NCBI GenBank assembly: GCA_029378245.1
Contig: JARKIF010000165.1
Location: 1 to 64,000 of the forward strand
Reading direction: 5' to 3'
DNA: 64,000 bases
Source of the DNA: Roridomyces roridus
Lineage: Eukaryota; Basidiomycota; Agaricomycetes; Agaricales; Mycenaceae
The notes below the pieces were generated by a model. The model had not been told where the DNA came from, did no database searches, and worked only from the letters and a program-made list of their open reading frames with translations. Made by a program: the position numbers and the translations under genes. Numbering within the stretch: position 1 is the first letter of the stretch; each line of letters starts with the position of its first letter. Shown one piece after another: positions 55,510 to 64,000 of the stretch.

Positions 55510-56129
55510 TCATTCGTCAAGATTTATCGCGCGACCAAACTTGGCATACAAGGTGACTTTGAGCGCCTTCATCTCTGTCTCGCAGTCTGCCACCGTCTTG
55601 GAGACCGACGAGACCTGCGCGTCGATGTCCGCCTGGTCTTTTTCGAGTCGTTTGAGTGCACGCGGCAAAGGCATGTGGAGGAACGCCTCCCCGACTCGAT
55701 ATCTACAAAAATCAGTCTCGAGGGATTGACGAGTGCATAGACACGCACAATACAGGTTCATCCTCATCCGCTAGTTCGAGCTCCGTAGCGAGGTCATCGA
55801 GGGCCTCTTTCTCCGTCTACATAGAGAAAAGTTATCACGACGAATCCACCACCGGCGCGCTCCAATCCACGCACCTTGAGCTCATCCAGCTTGGCCTCCA
55901 TATTCCGCATACGTGTGTTCAGCTTTGAGAACGAGTTGATACGCTGTTGGTCCTCTAGACTGCCATTGAATGTCCGGGCTTTTCCTCGAGCGAAGGCGCG
56001 CAAATACCCCATGTCACTTCGGCTGCATCGTCGTTTTCATCGTCCCGCTCTAGCTGAGAGGATTTAAGTTGAGAGTCGAGTGGTGTGGAGGACGAGGCGA
56101 ATGAGTGATACCATGCGCAGGCTGTTCAT
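55510..56129 (-). CDS. PFD4: Prefoldin subunit 4
   Basis: Five exons (56129-56112, 56053-56008, 55954-55875, 55816-55749, 55702-55510) give 134 residues, the usual size. Hallmarks are VTWEDQQRINSFSKLNTRM near the N-terminus, an acidic stretch ELADEDEPVLYRVGEAFLHM (the beta-hairpin region) and two long helices for the coiled-coil arms, ending KFGRAINLDE. It is a beta-type subunit of the hexameric prefoldin chaperone that hands nascent actin and tubulin to the CCT chaperonin in the cytosol. It converges with muskelin (45 bp between stops) and starts 70 bp after the RSE1 stop. Confidence 0.94.
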
Positions 56130-56198
56130 GATGGTTCCGAATAAACGATTTTTACATTCATAGCAAGACAAGCAAAGTAAGTACAATATTTTCAAGCC

Positions 56199-59100
56199 TC
56201 AGAATCCACTCGTAGTCGTTCGTAACTGCTCCAGCTTCTTCAGCACCTCTCCCACCGAACGATCTAGCTCCCCGGCAATACTACTTTGCTTCCCAGAGGG
56301 TAGTCTCGCAAAGTTTTCACACAGGTCACCGTCCACGACCGACTTGACAGGCACGTAGTAACCCCTCCAACTGAGCTGGTCCCGACCAACAAGGCTGCTC
56401 TGCTCCGTCCGCATGTGCTGCTCCAACGTCGAGATGAAATCAGAGTCTTCCTTGGACACAAAAGGCACGAGAATGCCTATCGTTCCGTGAAGACACGTGT
56501 AGAGCAGAATTTCACGGCCTCCAGCGACCATGGACACCTTGTGAATCGAGGTGATCATGTCACCGACGTGGAAGTGCGTCAACATCTTGGTTTTGTGCGG
56601 CGCACCCATCAGCTGCCCCTTCTCGTGCAGGATTCCGGCACCGGTAGGGTCATCGTCAACTTGTTCAGACACTTTGGCGTCAAGGCGGTTGACGAAGACG
56701 TTCCCGAATCGGTCACCCACAGCCACCGTGTTGTAGTCGACCATAGCCACCGCGGTGACCCACCTCTGCTGGCTGTCGTCGCCGAACACCAACAGTCGGT
56801 TTTCCGGGGCCTTGTACGCGGCAAACGAAACGGATTCTTGCATGTCGCCGACAATAATACGAGACCCTTGTGTATGGAGGGTGATAATGGCGGAACCAAA
56901 AGTCTGCGAACGATTAGATGAGATAATCCACAACGATAGGCAACAAACCTTGTTCTCCGCTTTTCGAAGCAGCTTCTTCTTGCCGATCTCATATATCCTG
57001 AGAGCCTTCCCGACTCCGGCAACCAGTCTTCCCTGGAAGCCCAGCAATGCAAGGGGCACGTCGTCGGTCTCGGTCTTGTGCAGGAACTCGAGGTTGGCAC
57101 CATCTTGTGTGAACCTATATGTGCGCAGGAACCCGCTCGAGCACGACCGCGGCGATATCAGCGTATCAGCCGCAGTACCGACAACAAGTATGAGTTCGCC
57201 CTCTCGTGCCGAAAATGGCACGACAGCAATGGAAAAGGCGGCCTCGTTGCAGTCTAATGGAAGGACAGCGACAGTCTTGGCCTTGAATGGAGATGAGCTC
57301 GGATGAAAAGGCAGTGACAAGCCGACGCACCTCGATAGGATCTATTATCCTGATACAAGAAGCCCATGTGCCCGCCGGAGCTTTCGGGCGACCGAATACC
57401 TCTGGCGGCAAGTCCACGACCTCTTCGTCAATCGGCCCCTTCTTGCGCTATCAAAGGTGTCAGTGCTAATCACCTTTTCACCCAAAAACACTCACCAGTT
57501 CATCCAATCTAGCCGTGGCCGCCTCAGGACCCATGACGCGGTTGTCGCCCTCGATCATATAGAAATAATGATTTGAAGGGTGCGTGATGAACTTGCGGGG
57601 CGTGTAGGAAAGCGGTATTGAATCCTGCTTGAGCTTCGTCCCCAGCTTCGGGATTTGGAAGATCCGCAGAGTGCTTCCCGTAATCCCAATCAATCCCTCT
57701 GGGCTCAACTCGGCGGAGAAGCTCCAAGCGTAATCAAGATTTTCAAAGATGAGAGGCGTGAAATGCATCAGGTTCTGGTGCGTGTAGTTCAGCCATGACC
57801 GGGACGAAAGGGCCAGGATGGCAGGATTTCGTTGAATCTGCACTCGTATCAGGCGTATGGGTCGCGTTCCCAGGAATCTAGAGACAAGCGATCAGTGAAC
57901 GCTCCAATGACCACTGAAAATACGGACCTGGTGCGAGTATCCGTCAGTTGGCCATTGATAGGATCAAGGACAGTGCGCAGTAACACTCCGTTTTGCAGCC
58001 CGATATTGACGAACAGCGTTGGCTGCGTCTTGTTGATACTGGCATCCAGCATCTCCGCAATAGAGATGGACGACGCAGGGGCAGTCAGCGCCTGCAAACT
58101 GATCGCCTCCAACGTGGTTTCGGGGTCCAAGGAGATGATGCGGACAGTTTGGTCTTCGCAACCGACAGCCTGGAGGAAAGCATAAGACAGGGCGGCCAAT
58201 ACTAGTACGCAAATTGCTCACCAAAAAGGGAGTCCTCTGTCGGCCTTCCGGTACCTCGGCCATGCTCAGCGCCAACACCGTGCTGCCCATCGCCTTCCGG
58301 TCTTGATATTCGTTCAACTGGCCGTCCAGATCCAGTTCAAAGTAAACTAGTTCGGCCGAACTCAGTGCCACGACGACTTGTCGTTTATTCGTGGTTGCAC
58401 TAACGATAGTTTTGCCCGGAGGAACTCTCCACTCGTTCACGCGACGGTCCGCAAGCACGTGTCGTATGCCTTGGGGATGGACCTGCAGGAGGGCATCAGC
58501 GCCAATTTGTTGGACTGCAAGTGTCGGGGCAGAGGACAAGAAGCCGGTATCCTGCACTTCTTCGATTGTTTCGCCGATGGAGAGCACAAGAGTGCCGTTG
58601 ACGAACGAAAGGATGATGTACGAGTCGTACTCGTCTAGTGGGTCGTATTTAGTCCAAACAACTGGTTTACGCAAGGAACACTCACCATCCTCCTTCCGTT
58701 TTGTAGTCCAGACCGCATTCGGGATACCAGGCAATTCCGAGCTGACAGATTCCTCCACCTCGAGCCCGTGTCGCAATATTCTGAGACTGCTTCGGCCACC
58801 GCGACCGCAGGCAGCGAATATTTGCGGTGCGTCCGAGTTGGGCAAAACATTCAGCACTTTTGAATCGATGATAGGGTCTAGGGACTCGAGTTCATCAGCC
58901 ACAGCCAAATTTTCCAGAGGACGAGGCCGGAAATGGGCATGGGGTAAAGGAACATTCGGGTTAGCCATGCCGAAAGCAGGGTAAGCCGTCGAGCTGTATT
59001 CCGGTTCGTTGTCATCGTCGCCGAGCTTTTGGAATTGATACAAGTAACTGCAAACGATCAGCAAGAAAACGCTGAGGATAATTGGACACTCACTGATTCC

Positions 59101-60332
59101 CAAACTCCGCTGCAACGAAAAGGAAACCGGATTTAAGAATACAGAGCGATGACGCGACAGGTACAGTATCGAAATACTTGATTTTTAATGACCGTACTTC
59201 TTCTTCCTCGTGCTCGATGGTGACCTTGTACAAGTCTCCGTCTTCGCTTTGCAGCAGGAAAAAGAATGCACCCTAGAGAAACGGATTAGTGATTTGTCAA
59301 GGGCAAGGAAACTCAATATACCTTCATCTTGTGCATGACGGCCGTGACGATGATGATAGTGCGGCTGGGATCTTCCAACGGATGCTTCCTGCGGGGAATG
59401 GGAACACGATGCTGGGGAGCGTCCATGTGTCGGTATATGATGTGGTCCTCGCAGCAAATCAGAACGCCCGAGGGACCGTCGAATCGTTCTGAGGAAGCCA
59501 GCTGGCCGCCAGGCACTTGCACAAGGAGGTTAGCCCGCCTATCGGTTGGCTCACTCCACTTGCGCACGACGTGATTGAGTCCCAAATCGAGCTCATAGTA
59601 TGTGAGCATCTAGAAGAAAAAAGGATGAGTCTTTCAACCGACAACACGAACGACTCTCACCTTTTCAGTATCTTTGAACGCCTGACCGGTGTGATCCTGG
59701 TCCGACTCGGCATAGTCGACCTCGAGAGCGGCAAACATCGGGTTTTCAAAGCCCACGTCGAGACCCACGATGTGGTGGACGATGGTGTTGGCTTTGTGGG
59801 CCTCAAGCGGTGATGAAATGGTGAGATTCGCAGCAGCGTCGCGGTTGAGGATGTACACCAATTTCGACTTTTCCACGGCCGAAATCATGACGCTACGGCC
59901 TTTGGGGTCCGTCGCAAGGTATTGCCCAGGAACGATCCTGCGGGCGCCAGACTTTCCGTATGTCTCTTGGTGCAATTTGACGAAACTGGCGGTTTTAGGG
60001 TCATAGTCCAGGATGACTATGCGCCCCGAGTCGGAACCTACTATGGCGTAGTCTAAGAAGAAAGTCAGACGAAAAGCAAGCAGGAGTCATACGCACAAGG
60101 GCTCACCCTTGGTTCCTCCAGTCAAGCGGAACGCAGCCAGCGAGCGGATCGAGCCAAACACGTCCGTCGCGATCACCGTCGCCATTTTTCCCGTCTGCAC
60201 GTCAGGGCGGAGGAGCTCGAGTCGCGTCCCATGGGATATAATGATTTCTTGCTGCCTGGCACCAGAGAAGTTGCCCACAATTGCCTGCGTGGCGACAGTC
60301 GGGTGTTGAAGGGTAAGATTGTACAGATGCAT
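56199..60332 (-). CDS. RSE1: Splicing factor 3B subunit 3 (SF3b130 / Rse1)
   Basis: A multi-exon gene of roughly 1,200 residues made of WD40-like beta-propellers of the DDB1/CPSF160 family. It begins [20 protein letters not shown] with [13 protein letters not shown]. Landmarks are [98 protein letters not shown] and [15 protein letters not shown]. The typical SF3B3 end is [20 protein letters not shown], then [18 protein letters not shown]. In the U2 snRNP this protein scaffolds SF3B1 around the branch site; it is essential in yeast. The ATG at 60332 gives the conserved start, 126 bp from the UTP25 stop on the same strand. No lesion was seen. Confidence 0.95.
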
Positions 60333-60458
60333 GGCCACGAATCAGTCAAGATTTGCGACGCAGAGCTGCAATCCTGCGCGGGATATGGAGGCAAGAGTTT
60401 TGGGAAATGATTGCTCGTGTTTGGCTCGAGAAATATTATTAATCGACATTATTTAATT

Positions 60459-62766
60459 TTACGCCGCCTTGATGAGCTCGACTGCAGCCTCCGTGCCGAC
60501 GAGGCGCTCCATCCTGAACCAATCGTACTTGCAATACAAGACCCGGCACGTTACATCCGAAGCCTCGACACCGTCGTCCAGGAACGGGCACGCCAATAAC
60601 TCGGTATAAAATCCTGGGTTCTCGGGAGGCCCGTAGAAAATAAAGTTCCGGATGCCGCGAATCTTGTACCTCTTGTAAAAGTGGAACCGTTCGCTTATGA
60701 GGAGGAACGCCTTCTTGCCGCTGAAAAAGGCCTCCCGAGCTCGATTGATATCTTGATTGGTCGAGTACCTGCACCAAGTGTTACAGGGTAAGAGAAGGTG
60801 GGCTGTCTGCTTACTCTGATAGCACTGCGAACGACACTCCGGAATGTTTTTTGAAGTAGTTTTGCACCCGAATGAAATCAAAGGAGGACGGGACGTAGAC
60901 GGCAGTACTTGAGCTCTGCACTGCTGACCTGAGGACCAGGGGAAGAACCTGCTGGAGAGTCAGACACAAAGCAAAGGACCTAATCTGAGCATGCCTGGGT
61001 AGTGAAATAGTTGAAGCGCTTATCGGGTTCATCCTTTGGATTCGGGCAGTCAAAGTGCATCAAGTTCTAGCAATAGCAATGAGGTCAGACGGCATGCATT
61101 TGGGTGGTTCTTACTTGGTCAATCCCATCCGGAACCTGAACTGGAGACCAACGCTTTTCCGCCCGGACTTTTCCTGCGATGTTTTTGAGGCCTGAATTAA
61201 ACAAGGAGCGTGTCTCCGGAGTCTCAAGCGCGGACAGGAGGATGGACTGCCGCAAATATTCGGCACTGAAGGCTTTCAGCTATGAATGACAAGGAAAAGA
61301 AAATCGCCCTACTGTCCGTCCAGATACCACGGTTTTATGCGGGAGAAATCAGCATCATGGGAGTCTTTGGGCAGTTTGTTAAGGTGCGAGAGCACAAACT
61401 GTGGTGCGATGAGTCCTGGGACGGCATACAGGAAGCGATCCCACCTTGACGTGCTCCCAGTTTTGCATTGTGAGAGCCTCGAGCTGATCTATGACCAGAA
61501 GCTCGATGGATGAGAGATAGTCGGCACTCCTGCATACCGTCAGTGTCTACAGGAGTCTCAATTCATGCAGACTCACTTTTCTTTTTCAATGGATCTCCTC
61601 AAACCCAAAGGACTGGCCATGATGATATCACAGCCGTAGAATTCCGAGAACATCTTGATGCTCTTGCGCGTCAACTTGATGCCGACTCTGAAATTGTCAT
61701 CCACGTTCCCTTTGAAAGTCTCGACCTGGTCGCGAGGATACGTTCCTGGCTCTGCTGTCGTTAACTTGTCAACCATTCCCGGCGACAAGCCATATTCCGC
61801 CATGAATCTCGACTGATTTTCGACTTGAAAGTCAGGGGGCGGTGTATGTGAAGTCAAGGCGGTAAACCAGTCGAGAGCGGATGAACGGAAAGGGAGGAGA
61901 ATGAGGACGGAGGGTCGCGTGAAACCCTGATCCTGGACGTCTTCTAGTGGAGAAGCCTTGGGGTCCGCCTTTGCCAGGCGCTCGTTGTTCTTGAGAACGC
62001 GTCGTCGCTTTCTACGCAAAATATTCAAAAGCGAACTGCGTGCCGAGTATTTGGCCTACCTGGTGACATGGTTGATAGCATGGAGGGAGATGGCTTCGCG
62101 CATAGACTTTTTATGCTCCCACGGTGTGGATGGTAGGTATACATCCCGGTGGGATGACAGTAGGGAGAGCAAATCATTTTGAAGTTCCGTTTGCTCTGCG
62201 TAATTTCAGACACTTGGAAAGAGCTAGTCGCAGAGACACGCACCTCGAGGTTGCTTCGCCTGACGCTTTTTGAACGGCGTGCGTAATCGCTCCAGCAGCT
62301 AATGGGTAATGAGCACGGTCGGGTTAAAAGTCACCAACAGACTCACTGCGGTGTCAGACGAGGTGCCGGGCTGAGAACCCTCGGGAACCAATTCCACGGC
62401 GGCCCCAAGTTTTCCGCGTATTGTGCGGGTCGTAGTCCAGGCATTGTTGTCCACAGCTGCTCTGGATGACGCGGAAAGCAGAGCAGGTGCAGGACCGAAA
62501 TGACTTTCGTATGCATTCGAGCCAGATGCACCTTCTTCGTCTTCGCCCTCGGCCTCTGGTGGATCCACATCAATCGAGTCCGCCGTTGCGTCCACGATGA
62601 TTTCAGTGACCTCTGCCGTCGCTGCGAAGCCGACGCTTTTTGTCCGTTTATTCAGTTTTTCAGTGGGAAAGCCGTCGACTGCAGTCCATTTGCGTTTGCC
62701 GGCCTTGGTCGCAGAGACATTGAGCAGGGTAAGCAAGCGGGTCGTCGTAGAATTAGCGTCGGTCAT
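60459..62766 (-). CDS. UTP25: U3 snoRNA-associated protein UTP25 (DEF family)
   Basis: A multi-exon gene starting ATG at 62766 ([18 protein letters not shown]) and ending TAA at 60459. An acidic, Ser-rich N-terminal region is followed by the Utp25/DEF domain. Landmarks are [101 protein letters not shown], and in the C-terminal half [33 protein letters not shown] and [17 protein letters not shown]. The fold resembles a DEAD-box helicase that has lost its ATPase motifs. The protein works in the nucleolar small-subunit processome for 18S rRNA maturation. It is divergent from TOP3 with only 75 bp between start codons. Confidence 0.93.
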
Positions 62767-62841
62767 TGTGAAAAAAGAGAGGATCAAAAACAGGGTTCAA
62801 TAAACGCGTCGCGGTTGGATGCCACTCTCATCAACGTCCGT
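62767..62841. promoter_or_regulatory. Compact bidirectional promoter, UTP25/TOP3
   Basis: Only 75 bp separate the start codons of two divergent genes, so both promoters and both 5' leaders must overlap here or extend into the coding regions. No TATA box is present. Confidence 0.55.
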
Positions 62842-64000
62842 ATGCGCGTTCTTTGTGTCGCAGAGAAGCCTTCCATCGCAAAGTCCATTACGCAGATTCT
62901 CTCCGGTGGGCAGAGCGAGTCGGTGCGTGGGCTTTTCCCTGCCCTCTGACCATGTCTCAAGTCTCCCTATCCAGCGAGCAACCGGGAACAAGTACATCAG
63001 GAACTATGACTTCAACTACCCTCAGACTAGAGCCCAGTTCACTGTGACCTCTGTTTCCGGCCACTTGACTGCCCACGACTTCCCCGACTCTCACCGGTCA
63101 TGGCAGTCTTGCGACCCGATCGACCTTTTCGAAGCGCCCGTCAACTCCTACGTTCCACAGGACAATAAAACCATCGAGACGAATCTTCAGAGGGAAGCGC
63201 GGCGTGCAGACATGCTGATGATATGGACAGACTGCGACCGAGAGGGGGAGCACATAGGATCTGAGGTCAAACGTGTTTGTCGGAAGGCGAAGCCCAACAT
63301 CGTCGTCAAGAGAGCGCGGTTCAGTGCCATTATCGCCCAGTGAGTCCCTCTGTCGTTCATGTATGGCACCGGACTTGAACTTTCACAGGCAGATTCATAA
63401 TGCTGCTCAACACCCCGTCGATCTGGACCAGGCACAGGCGGACGCCGTCGAGGCTCGCACCATCCTGGATCTCCGCATAGGGGCAGCGTTCACGAGAATG
63501 CAGACAAAGAACCTGGAGGGCACTATCGGGCCAGTGGCAGGCGAAAGAAAAGTCATCTCATACGGGCCCTGCCAATTCCCAACACTGGGATTCGTTGTCC
63601 AACGATACAAACAAGTCAAGAACTTTGTTCGAGAACCGTTCTGGTACATATTCCTGTCCCTCTCGCGTCCAGTCTCCTCGCAAGAGAGCATAGAAACAGA
63701 GTTCAAGTGGAAGCGCGGCCATCTGTTCGACCACGACACCGCTGGAGTCATCTACGAGCATGTCCTCTCGAATCCGATGGCTCTGGTAACCAAGGTGGCG
63801 GAGAAGAACACCAAGAAATGGTAATTACCCGCGTCATGGTCAACTCTGGTACTGACCGCAACCAAGGAAACCCCTCCCTCTGACCACTGTAGAGTTGCAG
63901 AAGGCCGGCTCAAGATTCCTAAAGCTCGCACCCAAGGCCGTTCTAGACGTGGCCGAGAAACTGTACCAGCAAGGCTTTGTGTCCTATCCCCGCACCGAGA
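62842..64000 (+). CDS. TOP3: DNA topoisomerase III (5' part, runs off the window)
   Basis: Exons 62842-62922, 62975-63339, 63389-63820 and 63867 to beyond 64000. The TOPRIM domain opens with MRVLCVAEKPSIAKSITQIL and shows the acidic metal motif WTDCDREGEHIG. The type IA core follows with AVEARTILDLRIGAAFTRMQ, VISYGPCQFPTLGFVVQRY and, at the window edge, QQGFVSYPRTE. The Tyr in that last motif is the active-site nucleophile. It is the eukaryotic TOP3 type, which with a RecQ helicase and Rmi1 dissolves recombination intermediates in the nucleus. All motifs in the visible part are intact. The C-terminus lies outside the window. Confidence 0.95.

Noticed and set aside
1..64000. CRISPR arrays, bacterial operons, integrase or prophage genes
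   Set aside because: The DNA is plainly eukaryotic, with spliceosomal introns throughout; no spaced direct-repeat array or phage gene was seen.

Overview
The window is nuclear DNA of a basidiomycete fungus, most likely an Agaricomycete. The genes are dense and carry many introns of about 46-60 nt with GT(GCGT/AAGT) donors and CTNAC-like branch points. The gene set is typical of these fungi: F-box/LRR proteins, several CAD-like alcohol dehydrogenases, muskelin, arrestin-type adaptors and an HGD-type protein kinase. I cannot place it to genus. Exon models were assembled by hand from splice signals, reading frame and conserved motifs. For most genes the summed exon lengths are an exact multiple of three.

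Layout. 0.1-10.3 kb: a protein kinase (-), a dispersed repeat with a broken ADH 5' end, a hypothetical gene with a frame break, a decayed metallo-beta-lactamase (MBL) copy, a dUTPase/dCTP-deaminase-like gene (-), ADH1 (-) and an HSP20-domain protein (-). 11.9-20.3 kb: tandem ADH2 and ADH3 (+), the mitochondrial AFG1 ATPase (+), an F-box protein (-) and cytochrome c peroxidase (+). 20.7-30.6 kb: a large ABCC/MRP transporter (+), an intact secreted MBL-fold protein (+), ADH4 (-) and the second repeat copy. 30.9-43.2 kb: F-box gene A (-), an arrestin-related adaptor (-), sphingosine-phosphate lyase (-), a tandemly duplicated MFS transporter locus (one broken copy, one intact) and the third repeat copy beside a frameshifted F-box gene B. 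43.6-47 kb is a graveyard of broken genes. 47.2-64 kb is mostly compact housekeeping DNA: an SDR oxidoreductase, a subtilase, muskelin, prefoldin 4, the splicing factor RSE1/SF3B3, UTP25, and the start of topoisomerase III running off the window end.

The main unusual feature is a history of local duplication around a dispersed element. The element has a tRNA-like head with good pol III A and B boxes and a purine-rich GAAGAC tail. Its three copies lie beside the duplicated ADH and F-box genes, and in two copies the ADH 5' end abuts the element at a CACGTG site. ADH, MBL, F-box and MFS genes all have intact and degraded copies here. I found no polyketide, non-ribosomal peptide or terpene synthase, so I do not call this a secondary-metabolite cluster.
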